The translations under genes were made by a program, and so were the position numbers. A stretch of DNA of 64,000 nt from Defluviicoccus sp. (lineage in GTDB: Bacteria > Pseudomonadota > Alphaproteobacteria > MPNO01). Where the stretch lies: the NCBI GenBank assembly GCA_028820505.1, contig JAPPIT010000061.1, positions 19,667-83,666 of the forward strand. Reading direction: 5' to 3'. Below are positions 34,812 to 43,783 of the stretch, piece after piece; position 1 is the stretch's first letter, and each line of letters starts with the position of its first letter. The notes under the pieces are model-generated. The model was not told the DNA's origin and did not search any database. It was given only the letters and a program-made list of their open reading frames with translations.

Positions 34812-37753
34812 TGCAGGATACGGGTCCCGAATACACGTCGATCGCCGACCTCGCCGCGCGCGCCGGCATATCGGTGCCGTGCGCCGGCAACCTGCCGGTG
34901 AAGCTGGACGATCCGGACAGCGTCTGGTTCATCGACCGGGGCGCCGTCAACCTGTTCATGGTCGAATTCAGGGACGGGCGGGAGCAGGCGGCGCCGCAGC
35001 ACATGCTGCGCCGCGAAGCGGGCTGGCTGCTCCCGGGCGTCGCGCCGGACGAGCGCGGCGATGACGAAGAATCCACGCTCAGCCTGACCGCCAAGGGGTT
35101 GCCGGGCACCGTGCTGAAACGCCTGCCGGCATCCCTGCTGTCCGAGATTCGCCCGGAAGAGCTGGCGGAACAGACCGATACCTGGCTGAACGCCATTACC
35201 GGGACGCTTTCGCGCTTTGCGAGCCGCCTTCCGCGTCCGACCGCGCTGGCCGAACCCGGCATGTCGCTGACCCTGGCCCCCGGTACGCTGTCGGTACGGC
35301 GCGGCGTGGTGTGGGTATCCGAACCGCCGCGCGGCGCGAGCGTGTTCATGGACATCGTCGACCCGGCGGAACTGGCCGCCGCGGGCGGGCCGGACGGAGC
35401 CGTGCTGCCGCTGACGCGGACCAGCTGGCTCACCCTGTTCGACGACGCGGCGCTTTCGGGCACGTCGACCGAAGCGCTTGCGCGGCGAGGTGCGCTGCTC
35501 CCGGCGCTCGCCTCCTTTCACGCGCTCGCTTTCGCCCTGGAACGTCTCAATCGCCGGCTGGCGGTGGTCGACGACGCGAATCTCGAGCGCGCGCGCACCG
35601 CCAGCCGCCGGACGGCGGAAAGAGCCGCGCGGCACCGGCTCATGAACATCTACGACCTGCCGCTCGACCGGGATGCCGGCGTCGAGGACACCGCGCTCGC
35701 CGACGCCCTGAAAATCGTCGGCCGTCATGAAGGCATCGATTTCAGCATTCCGGCGCGCACGGAGCTTTCCGATTCTCCGATCGGCCTCGTCGACGTCCTC
35801 GACGCGTCGGGCGTGCGCGCCCGGCGCGTGCGCCTCGATGCCGAGGCCGGCTGGTGGCGCGGCGACAGCAACGCGTTGCTCGGATTCCGCGCCGAGGACG
35901 GCCGGCCGGTGGCCCTGCTGCCGGGAATGTTCGGCCGCTATCGGGAAGTCGATCCCGTCAGCAAGCGCAGCGTCCGGATCACCGAGGATCGCGCCGGCGC
36001 GCTGGCGGAAGAGGCCTGGATGTTCTACCGGCCGCTGCCGTCGGGGAACGTCGAGCCGGGGGACCTGCTGCGGGTCGCGCTGCACGGATCCGGCGCGGAT
36101 CTGGCGCGGCTGGCGATCGCCGGGCTTCCGGGCGGCCTGATCAAGCTGCTGCCGGCGGTCGCGCTCGGGTTCGTGGCAAGTCATGTAGCGGCGGGCGGAA
36201 GCGCCGGAGCGCTTTACGCCCTGGCCCTGGTCCTTGCAGGGTTCGGCCTCCTCGGCACCCTGCTGCATTTGCTGCAGAGCACGGCGATGATGCGGCTCGA
36301 GGGGCGCTCGGCGTCGCGGCTCGAAGCCGCCTTCTGGGACCGCCTCATGCGCCTTCCGCCGAGCGTCCTGCACCGCCACCCGGCCGGCGATCTGGCGATG
36401 TCCGGGATGACATTCCAGAATCTTCGCGACGGGCTGCAGGGAATCGTCGCCGACAGCCTGCTGTCGATCGTTTTCCTGCTCCCGGTCTTCGGCGTCATCT
36501 TCTTCTACGACACCACCCTGGGAGTCGTTGCGCTGGCCTTCAGCCTGGTTTCGCTGCTGATCGCCGTCGCCCTCGGGCTGCGCCAGATTTCGCCTCACGG
36601 CCGGATGATCGGCGCGGCGCGCCGCGTCGCCGGCCGGCTGTTCCAGATCGTGGGCGGGATTATCAAGCTGCGCGTGGAAAACGCGGAAGGGTCGGCCTAC
36701 GCCATCTGGGCGCGCGATTACCGCGAGCAGAAGCGCGCGGAAATCGAGCTGGGCGCGCTGGAAGGGCACTCCCGGGCATTCGGCGAAGCGCTCCCCTTCC
36801 TCGCCGGCGGGGTGCTGCTCTTCGCGGTGGTAACGGTCGGCGAGCGGAGCGTCCCGGTCGGCGATTTTCTCGTCGTTTACACCGTCTTCATGGTTTTCCA
36901 GTCCGCCGTCGCCCGGCTCGGCGAGTCCTTCGGCACCGTTGCCGCCATGCTGCCGGCGTTCGATCAGATGCGCCCGCTGCTGACCGCGGTGCCGGAAACC
37001 GAGATCGGGGGAGAACCGGTCGGATTTCTAGGCGGCGACATCCTGTTCGACCGCATTTCCTTCCGCTACGACCCCGACGGCCCGCTGATTCTGGACGATG
37101 TCACGATTCGCGCCCGTCCCGGCGAATTCGTGGCGATCGCCGGGGAGTCGGGTGCCGGCAAGAGCACCCTGTTCCGCCTCGCGCTCGGGATCGACCGTCC
37201 GAGCGCCGGCGCGGTGTATTACGACGGGCGCGACCTGAGGCACCTGAACCTGAAACAGCTGCGCCGGCACATCGGCACGGTGCCGCAATCGGTCGGGCTC
37301 CATCCCATGGACCTCTGGGACAATCTGGTCGGGCACCGCGACGACGTGACGAGCGGGGAGGTGTGGGCGGCGGCGCGGCTCGCCGAAGTCGAGGACGAGA
37401 TCAGGGGCATGCCGATGGGCATGATGACCATGGTCGGCACCAGCGGGTCCGTCCTGTCGGGCGGCGAGAGTCAGCGCATCACGATCGCCCGCTCGGTGAT
37501 CGGCAGCCCGCGGATCATGCTGTTCGACGAGGCGACCAACTGGCTGGATAACGAGAGCCAGGCCAGGGTGATGGAGAACCTCGCCGCGCTCACCTCGACC
37601 CGGGTCGTGATCGCCCACCGGCTGTCGACGCTGGAACAGGCCGACCGGATCTACGTGCTGCGGGCCGGAAAGGTCGTCGAAAGCGGCTCCTTCAACGAGC
37701 TCGTTGAGGCCGACGGGGTGTTCAGGGAACTGGTCAAGAGGCAGATTGCCTGA
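34811..37753 (+). CDS. NHLM-type ABC exporter, second subunit (large N-terminal domain)
   Basis: 980 aa. Residues 1 to about 430 are a long cytoplasmic region with a cyclic-nucleotide-binding-like start (WFIDRGAVNLFMVEF) and a part resembling degraded NHLM domains. TM segments follow from about 435. The NBD has Walker A AGESGAGKST, signature LSGGESQRITIARSV, Walker B IMLFDEATNWLD and the H-loop VIAHRLST. It belongs with the NHLM_micro_ABC2 group (TIGR03797). It lacks a C39 peptidase, so it probably forms a heterodimer with the protein encoded just upstream. ATG 34811 overlaps that gene's stop. Confidence 0.9.
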   Translation: MQDTGPEYTSIADLAARAGISVPCAGNLPVKLDDPDSVWFIDRGAVNLFMVEFRDGREQAAPQHMLRREAGWLLPGVAPDERGDDEESTLSLTAKGLPGTVLKRLPASLLSEIRPEELAEQTDTWLNAITGTLSRFASRLPRPTALAEPGMSLTLAPGTLSVRRGVVWVSEPPRGASVFMDIVDPAELAAAGGPDGAVLPLTRTSWLTLFDDAALSGTSTEALARRGALLPALASFHALAFALERLNRRLAVVDDANLERARTASRRTAERAARHRLMNIYDLPLDRDAGVEDTALADALKIVGRHEGIDFSIPARTELSDSPIGLVDVLDASGVRARRVRLDAEAGWWRGDSNALLGFRAEDGRPVALLPGMFGRYREVDPVSKRSVRITEDRAGALAEEAWMFYRPLPSGNVEPGDLLRVALHGSGADLARLAIAGLPGGLIKLLPAVALGFVASHVAAGGSAGALYALALVLAGFGLLGTLLHLLQSTAMMRLEGRSASRLEAAFWDRLMRLPPSVLHRHPAGDLAMSGMTFQNLRDGLQGIVADSLLSIVFLLPVFGVIFFYDTTLGVVALAFSLVSLLIAVALGLRQISPHGRMIGAARRVAGRLFQIVGGIIKLRVENAEGSAYAIWARDYREQKRAEIELGALEGHSRAFGEALPFLAGGVLLFAVVTVGERSVPVGDFLVVYTVFMVFQSAVARLGESFGTVAAMLPAFDQMRPLLTAVPETEIGGEPVGFLGGDILFDRISFRYDPDGPLILDDVTIRARPGEFVAIAGESGAGKSTLFRLALGIDRPSAGAVYYDGRDLRHLNLKQLRRHIGTVPQSVGLHPMDLWDNLVGHRDDVTSGEVWAAARLAEVEDEIRGMPMGMMTMVGTSGSVLSGGESQRITIARSVIGSPRIMLFDEATNWLDNESQARVMENLAALTSTRVVIAHRLSTLEQADRIYVLRAGKVVESGSFNELVEADGVFRELVKRQIA

Positions 37754-37772
37754 TCCGCATCGGGAGGCATCG

Positions 37773-39074
37773 GTGAACAAGCCCGTCGACGCGGCGGATT
37801 ATCTGGTATCGAAAGCCGGCGCGGACAGCGAATTTCGCGGGCGTCTTCTCGCGAATCCCAGGGAGACGATCGAAACGGAATTCGGCGTGACGCTGGCCGA
37901 AGACCACGAGATTCACGTGCACGAAGAAACCTATGGCGCGACGCATGTGGTTCTTCCGCCGCGCAGCAAATTCAGCGACGCCGAACGGGCGGCGGCGAAG
38001 ACCGGCGCGGCATCGCTGGAGTTTCTCCGCAAGACGCTTCACGACCCCGCGCCGCCCGCCCGGCCCCCGGCCCCGGAAAGGACGACGGTCGGAAACGACG
38101 CTGCCACCGTCGAGGCGCTTGCAATGGCGGGCAGGGAAAGCATCCGCCGCGGCCTTGCCTTTCTGGAAGCCGCCATCGACGACAACGGGGCGTGGCACTG
38201 CATCCGGTTCAATACCGCCGACCCCGACATTCCACGCCACTACGAGAGACCCGCTTTCGTTTCGGCTCTTTGCGTCCTGGCCCTGGAATGTTGCGACGAC
38301 GCGCGCGCCAAGGAGATCCGCAGCGCCACCGAATCGTATCTTGTCGACACCGTCGAACATCCCGGTTTCTGGCGCTACTACCGCCATCTGCCCCAGGATC
38401 TCGACAGCACCGCGCTGTGTTCGCTCGCCGTCGGAAACCACCCGTGGATCCTGCTGGGACGAAACGTTCCGCCAATGCTGGCGAACCGCGACGAGGAGGG
38501 CCGTTTCCTGACCTGGATGCTGGCGCGGGACGAGCCCGATGTCGTGTCGCGCTTTCGCATCGAAGCCGATCCCGTCGTCAATGCAAACGTCATCGCCTAT
38601 CTGGGCGACCGCCCCGAGACCCGGGACGCACAGCGATGGTTGGAGTCTTTAGTCACGGAAGGCAGACTCGACGACTCGTCCAAATGGTATCCCGACACCG
38701 CCGCGATTTACTATGCGATCGCCCGCGCTGCGGTTCGCGCGCGGCCCGCTCTCGATCGCCTGCGGCCCATCCTCGCGGACCGCATTCTCGGCCTGCGCGA
38801 CGAACGCGGGGAATTCGGCAACGTGCTTCGGACCGCCCAGGCGGTGTCGGCGCTCTACAATATCGGCAAACCCGATCGCATCGACGCGAAACGTGCGGCG
38901 CAACGCCTGATAAGCGCGCAACGCGGGGACGGCAGCTGGCCGGAGCTTCTCGCGTTCGGCGATCAAACGCTGAAGTGGGGCACGGTGGGGCAGATAGGGC
39001 ATGGCTCCGAATCCGTGACGTCCGCGTTTTGTGTCGAGGCCCTGGAGCGTCTCGTCGAAATCCTGAGCGCCTGA
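37773..39074 (+). CDS. NHLP leader domain fused to terpene-cyclase-like domain
   Basis: 433 aa, GTG start with GGGAGG upstream. Residues 1 to about 78 align along their whole length with the precursor leader: DSEFRGRLLANPRETIETEF, GVTLAEDHEIHVHEETYG and THVVLPPRSKFSDAE. A Pro-rich linker (about 90-105) leads to an alpha-helical domain with squalene-cyclase/prenyltransferase-like repeats (RGLAFLEAAIDDNGAW, SAQRGDGSW). DLDSTA at 209-214 sits where class II cyclases have DxDDTA, keeping the central acid. There is no short core after the leader. The role is unknown: it may use its leader domain to dock on the cyclodehydratase or exporters, or modify the peptide. Confidence 0.75.
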   Translation: MNKPVDAADYLVSKAGADSEFRGRLLANPRETIETEFGVTLAEDHEIHVHEETYGATHVVLPPRSKFSDAERAAAKTGAASLEFLRKTLHDPAPPARPPAPERTTVGNDAATVEALAMAGRESIRRGLAFLEAAIDDNGAWHCIRFNTADPDIPRHYERPAFVSALCVLALECCDDARAKEIRSATESYLVDTVEHPGFWRYYRHLPQDLDSTALCSLAVGNHPWILLGRNVPPMLANRDEEGRFLTWMLARDEPDVVSRFRIEADPVVNANVIAYLGDRPETRDAQRWLESLVTEGRLDDSSKWYPDTAAIYYAIARAAVRARPALDRLRPILADRILGLRDERGEFGNVLRTAQAVSALYNIGKPDRIDAKRAAQRLISAQRGDGSWPELLAFGDQTLKWGTVGQIGHGSESVTSAFCVEALERLVEILSA

Positions 39075-39096
39075 AGGACCGGCGCGCAAGTCCCGG

Positions 39097-41412
39097 ATGC
39101 CAACGCAGACGAACACCAATCCCCGGCGCGGGATATTGACCAGGACGACGCCCGAAGACCGGGGGCTCGTCGGCCTCCCCGCGCTCGCCCCGCACCTGGA
39201 ATGCCGCGATATCGGCGACGGCCGGGCGCTGCTGGTCTCGGAGTCGTTCAACACCCTGCTGCACGGCAGGCTCTACTGCGATCTGCTGCCGCTGCTCGAC
39301 GGCCGGCGCCCGGTGGACGAGATCGTCTCGACCCTGGAGGGCAACCATGCCGCGACCGACATTCTCGCGGCCGTCGTCTCGTTCTCCGCCAGGGGCTATG
39401 CGGTCTCCGCCGATCACGGCATGGAGCGCGCGCGGGCGGCTTACTGGTCGTCGCTCGGCGCGTCGCCGCGCTGGGCCGAACGACGGCTGGCGGAAACGCG
39501 CGTCGCGGTCGAAGGCGACGACGGCCGCTTGATGCGGCATCTGGAAGAATGCGGCGCCCGCGCGGGAACGAACGGTCCCGCGCTTACCGTTATCGTCTGC
39601 GACGACTATCTCGAAACCCGCCTCGCGGATGCGAACGAGCGCCAGATCGAGGCCGGAGCGCCGTGGACGCTGGTGCGCCCGCGCGGCATGGAAGCGCTGT
39701 TCGGCCCCGTCTTTCGCGCCGACGGGCAAGGACCCTGCTGGGACTGCCTGGCTCACCGCCTCGGCAACCATCGGGAGGTGCACGCTTTTCTCCGCAACGT
39801 CGCCGGCGAGGAGGCCGCCTTCAGGCCGTTCGCGGCTCAGCCCGCGGTGCTGGAGGCGCTGCACGGGCTGATCGCGGCGGAGATCGTCAAGTGGCTCGTG
39901 CTGGACGAGGCGGCCCCGATCCACGAATACGCGATCGCGATGAACGTCGGCACGTTCGCGAGTTCGCGGCACCGCGTCATGCGCCGGCCGCAATGCCTGT
40001 CATGCGGCGACGAGGCATTGTACCGGCCGGACCGACCGCCGGTTCCGCTGTCCCTGAGAGCGAGTCCCAAGATCCACCGCAACAGCGGCGGCGCGCGCAG
40101 CGTGGCGCCGGAAATCACCCTGGCGAAATACCGCCATCTGGTGAGCCCGGTCAGCGGCGTCGTGACCTGGCTGTCGCGCACGACGGACGAAACCGATCCC
40201 TGGCTTCACGTCTATTGGGCCGGCAGCAATCCCGGCGCCGGGAGCCGGAGCCTGAGCTCGCTCAGACGCAGCCTGCGCGGCAAGAGCGCCGGCAAGGGCA
40301 GCACGCGGGAGCAATCGGAGGTCAGCGCCCTCTGCGAGGCTATAGAACGCCATTCGGGCGCCTATTGCGGCGACGAGATCCGCATCCGCGGGCGATTCGC
40401 CGAGCTTGCCGGGGAAGAGGCGATCCACCCGAACGAGGCGCAGCTGTTCAGCGACGACCAGCTCGACAACGCGGAAAGCATCAACGCGAAGGGCCACCCC
40501 TACAACGTCGTGCCGCCGCGCTTCGACCCCGAGGCCGAAATCGACTGGACGCCGGTGTGGTCGCTCACCCGGCAGCGGCATCGCTACATGCCGACGTCGA
40601 TGCTCTACAGCATGCCGGCCGAACGGCGCGGTCCCGCCGACCCGATCGCCGATTCCAACGGCTGCGCGGCGGGCAACACAATGGAGGAAGCCATCCTGCA
40701 GGGCTTCTACGAGCTGGCCGAGCGCGATGCGTTCGCCATCTGGTGGTATAACCGGCTGCGCGTGCCGGCGGTCGACATTTCCGGCTTCGACGACGCCTAC
40801 CTCGCCTCGGCGCCGGACTATTACGCCCGCTGCGAGCGGGATCTGTGGATGCTCGACGTGACCTCCGATATCGGCATTCCCGCCTTCGTCGCGCTCTCGC
40901 GCAGACCGGACGCCGGGACAGAGGACATCATTTACGGCGCCGGCGCCCATGCCGACCCGCGCATCGCGGCCTTGCGCGCGATCTGCGAATTGAACCAGTG
41001 CCTCACATGGCTGCCGCGTCCCGGGAAGGCCGACGGCCGGCCGGCGATCGACGACCCGATGGCGCTCCGGTGGTGGAAGACAGCCCGCCTCGCCGACTGT
41101 TGCTGGCTGGCGCCGGCGGAAGACGAGCCGTCGCGCGACGCGTCGCACTATCCGGCGATCGAATCGACCGACACGCGCGAAGACGTGGAAAACTGCCGTG
41201 CGCTCGTCGAGGCCAGGGGCATGGAGTTCCTGGTGCTGGACCAGACCCGGCCCGACATCGGCATGCCGGTGGCGCGGGTCATCGTGCCGGGCATGCGGCA
41301 TTTCTGGGCGAGATTCGCGCCCGGACGCCTGTATGACGTGCCGGTCGCCATGGGCCGCCGCGCACGCCCTCTCGCCGAAGCCGACCTCAATCCCGCCCCC
41401 GTCGTCGCGTGA
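39097..41412 (+). CDS. Fused TOMM cyclodehydratase (E1-like C + YcaO D)
   Basis: 771 aa. Residues about 25-105 resemble the leader-binding winged-helix part (VSESFNTLLHGRLYCDLLPL). The E1-like half carries the zinc cysteines Cys214/217 (CWDC) and Cys300/303 (CLSC). The YcaO half (about 350-771) has ATP-site motifs SEVSALCEAIERHSG (408-421) and SNGCAAGNTMEEAILQGFYELAERDAF. It should convert Cys of the LCCCW core to thiazolines with ATP. The C-terminus ends DLNPAPVVA, a reduced form of the usual PxPxP tail. No FMN thiazoline dehydrogenase lies in the cluster. It is 22 bases after the leader-cyclase gene and ends 3 bases before the next start codon region. Confidence 0.92.
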   Translation: MPTQTNTNPRRGILTRTTPEDRGLVGLPALAPHLECRDIGDGRALLVSESFNTLLHGRLYCDLLPLLDGRRPVDEIVSTLEGNHAATDILAAVVSFSARGYAVSADHGMERARAAYWSSLGASPRWAERRLAETRVAVEGDDGRLMRHLEECGARAGTNGPALTVIVCDDYLETRLADANERQIEAGAPWTLVRPRGMEALFGPVFRADGQGPCWDCLAHRLGNHREVHAFLRNVAGEEAAFRPFAAQPAVLEALHGLIAAEIVKWLVLDEAAPIHEYAIAMNVGTFASSRHRVMRRPQCLSCGDEALYRPDRPPVPLSLRASPKIHRNSGGARSVAPEITLAKYRHLVSPVSGVVTWLSRTTDETDPWLHVYWAGSNPGAGSRSLSSLRRSLRGKSAGKGSTREQSEVSALCEAIERHSGAYCGDEIRIRGRFAELAGEEAIHPNEAQLFSDDQLDNAESINAKGHPYNVVPPRFDPEAEIDWTPVWSLTRQRHRYMPTSMLYSMPAERRGPADPIADSNGCAAGNTMEEAILQGFYELAERDAFAIWWYNRLRVPAVDISGFDDAYLASAPDYYARCERDLWMLDVTSDIGIPAFVALSRRPDAGTEDIIYGAGAHADPRIAALRAICELNQCLTWLPRPGKADGRPAIDDPMALRWWKTARLADCCWLAPAEDEPSRDASHYPAIESTDTREDVENCRALVEARGMEFLVLDQTRPDIGMPVARVIVPGMRHFWARFAPGRLYDVPVAMGRRARPLAEADLNPAPVVA

Positions 41413-42539
41413 GGAACGACATGGAGATCGATGCGGCGATCGCCCTTACCCAGGACCGTCTCGCCGGCGAGGGCGGCACGATGGGCGAATTGCTCGGGCA
41501 CCTCCGGAACAGGATCTCGCCGGTTCTCATCGGCGATCCGGAATGGGAGCGCATAGTCGAGTGCGCCGGGAGACTTCCGATCGCGATGGGCGCCCTTCCG
41601 TTCGGCTTCGAGCTGCCGCTGCACGAGCGCGGACCGGAAGCGGATTTCGGCGCCTCGCTCGCGAGCGGAACCAGGGTGGCGGCGTTCTTCGAAGAGCGCG
41701 CGCGGACCGACGCGACGGACGAGACCGCGCAGGCGATCGTGCGTCTGTTCGAACGGATGGATGCCGAAATCTCGCCCCTGCGCGAGATCGTCGGCCGCAA
41801 GCTGATGCTGGAATACGACATCGGCTCGGCTGGGAAAGGCGAACCCTCGTTCCCCGCTCTGTTCCTGCGGCCCGGCGAACGCCCGATCGTCGGCGCGGGA
41901 GGCCAGGAAGCCGACGTCGGCACGGTGGCGGACGCGCTCGTTTCCTGCGTCGGCTGGGAAATGACGACCGCCGAGCGGAAAAATGTCGAACGTGCCTACC
42001 TGGCGCAGCCGGTAGACACACGCATGGATTCGTTCGGCATATTCCCGTCCCGCTCGCGCGCGATCCGGCTGGCCGTCATGGGCTTCAAGTCGCTGCGGGA
42101 CATACGTTCCTATCTCGAGGACACGGGCTGGCCGGGCGATGTGTCGGCCGTCGAGTCCGTGATCGAACGCTTCGGGGAGCGCGCGAACGTCGTCAGGACC
42201 GGGGCGAATATCGACGTGCTGGAAGAGGGCGTCGGCCCCACGCTCGGCCTGACGCTCATCGTCAAGCAGAGATACACGAAGGATTCGCGTTACTGGCTCG
42301 ACGGGCTGACCGATTGGGACCCGTTCCTGGAGGCCTTGCGCCACGAGGACATCGTCGTTCCCGAGAAGCTTGCGGCGCTTGCCGGCTGGGTTTCGAAACC
42401 GTCGATGCTATTCGGAAAGTCCGGGCGCTACGTGATGCTGCGGGGCATCCACCACATAAAGCTGGTCATATCGGGAGACCGGCTCCGGCAGGCCAAGGCA
42501 TACGTGTTCATGGTGCTTTCCGCAGCGGTCTCCCAATAG
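41409..42539 (+). CDS. Unrecognised RiPP-cluster protein
   Basis: 376 aa with no motif I can assign; no signal peptide or TM segment. The frame overlaps the cyclodehydratase stop by 4 bases, so it is part of the same operon. It alternates strand-like and helical blocks: RKLMLEYDIGSAGKGEPSFP, AIRLAVMGFKSLRDIRSYLE, TLGLTLIVKQRYTKDSRYWL, and RGIHHIKLVISGDRLRQAKA. The repeated strand-then-helix spacing recalls a multi-repeat alpha/beta barrel, but I could not tie it to prenyltransferases or any other enzyme. It is probably a tailoring enzyme or scaffold for the peptide (positional inference). Confidence 0.7.
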   Translation: MRNDMEIDAAIALTQDRLAGEGGTMGELLGHLRNRISPVLIGDPEWERIVECAGRLPIAMGALPFGFELPLHERGPEADFGASLASGTRVAAFFEERARTDATDETAQAIVRLFERMDAEISPLREIVGRKLMLEYDIGSAGKGEPSFPALFLRPGERPIVGAGGQEADVGTVADALVSCVGWEMTTAERKNVERAYLAQPVDTRMDSFGIFPSRSRAIRLAVMGFKSLRDIRSYLEDTGWPGDVSAVESVIERFGERANVVRTGANIDVLEEGVGPTLGLTLIVKQRYTKDSRYWLDGLTDWDPFLEALRHEDIVVPEKLAALAGWVSKPSMLFGKSGRYVMLRGIHHIKLVISGDRLRQAKAYVFMVLSAAVSQ

Positions 42540-42552
42540 TACGGGTTCCGGT

Positions 42553-43704
42553 CTACCAGAGTTTCTCCGTCGCCAGACGCGCGCCCTCCGCCATCGCCTC
42601 GAACTTGGCCCAGATCACCGTCGGGTGCACCTCGGTGTGGTAGCAGGCCTGCGACGAGAACCCGCAATCGCCGCCGGCCAGCACGTTCTCCCGGCCCACC
42701 CGTTCGGCGTAGCGGACGAGGCGTTCGGCGATCAGCTCGGGATGCTCGACGATGTTGCTGGCGTGGGTGATGACGCCCGGGATCAGCGCCTTTCCGTCGG
42801 CGAGCTCGATATCCTCCCAGATGTGGTACTCGTGCTCGTGCCGCGCGTTCGCCGCCTCGAACGAATAGCTGCCCGCGTCTATGTCGAGCATGTATCTGCA
42901 CACCTCGTCCATCGGCGCTTCGTAGATCCTCGGGCCTTCGTTGATGCCGTAGCAGGTGTGGTAGCGGATGCGTTCCTCGGGGATGCCGCGCAGCGCGTGG
43001 TTGAGCGCCTCGACATAGAGTCGGCATTTACGGTCCTTGCCGGCATCGTCGAGCGCGGGATCGACGAGGATGTCGCAGAGGAACGGGTCGTCGATCTGCA
43101 ACAGGAAGCCGGCATCGACGATGGCGAGATATTCGGTCCGGAGCGCATCGGCGACCGCCCCGGCATATTCCTCCTCGGTCCCGTAATAAGCGTTGTATCC
43201 GACGCCCGCGGGCGAGACCGCCGGGACGAACGCGTCGTGACACGAGACCCCGTCGAGCGCGGCCTTCAGGTTGTCGAGGTCGCGGGCGAGCGATTCCTCG
43301 CCCTTGTAGGACACCGGCCCGACGCAATACATCGGCGCCATCGCCACGATCGCGCCGCCCATCATCACGCGGGCGAAATACTCCGCGTAGTATTCGGGGA
43401 ACGCGGCGGTCTCGGCCGCGAACATATTGTATTTCTCGTCCCGGCGCGGTTCGAACCCCTCGATCCGCTCCTCGATATAGGCGAAGAAACCGGTCTTCGA
43501 CATTTCGCCGTCGGCCACGACATCGATGCCGAGATCGGCCTGGCGCTTGACGATGTCGCGGACGCCCTCGCCGATCTTTCGCCGGTAGTCGTCCTCGTCG
43601 TAGGGTTCGCCCTCGTGCTTCGCCTTCATCGCGTCGAGCACCTCGACGGTGCGCGGCAGGCTGCCGACATGGGTAGTCAGAATCCGGTCCTTGTGACCCT
43701 GCAT
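42553..43704 (-). CDS. MetE-like cobalamin-independent methyltransferase family protein
   Basis: 383 aa, similar to the C-terminal (catalytic) half of MetE in the UROD/MetE-like barrel superfamily. It begins ILTTHVGSLPRT, the usual start of the short MetE-like proteins. Zinc-ligand candidates are YHTCYG and LAGGDCGFSSQAC. There is no N-terminal MetE duplication, so it is a stand-alone core enzyme; such proteins take methyl groups from various donors, not always methyltetrahydrofolate. ATG 43704 has GGAG 8 bases upstream. It converges with the RiPP operon. Confidence 0.82.
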   Translation of the reverse strand: MQGHKDRILTTHVGSLPRTVEVLDAMKAKHEGEPYDEDDYRRKIGEGVRDIVKRQADLGIDVVADGEMSKTGFFAYIEERIEGFEPRRDEKYNMFAAETAAFPEYYAEYFARVMMGGAIVAMAPMYCVGPVSYKGEESLARDLDNLKAALDGVSCHDAFVPAVSPAGVGYNAYYGTEEEYAGAVADALRTEYLAIVDAGFLLQIDDPFLCDILVDPALDDAGKDRKCRLYVEALNHALRGIPEERIRYHTCYGINEGPRIYEAPMDEVCRYMLDIDAGSYSFEAANARHEHEYHIWEDIELADGKALIPGVITHASNIVEHPELIAERLVRYAERVGRENVLAGGDCGFSSQACYHTEVHPTVIWAKFEAMAEGARLATEKLW

Positions 43705-43783
43705 CGCGCATCTCCTTCGCCGAGGTCCGGCTGCATCGTCCTTCGGATTTTACGCACAAGCGGCCGCTGCGCGACACCCGCGC

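Noticed and set aside
37773..38010. Second RiPP precursor gene
   Set aside because: The NHLP leader continues in frame into a 300-residue domain with no stop or short core, so it is a fusion protein rather than a precursor.
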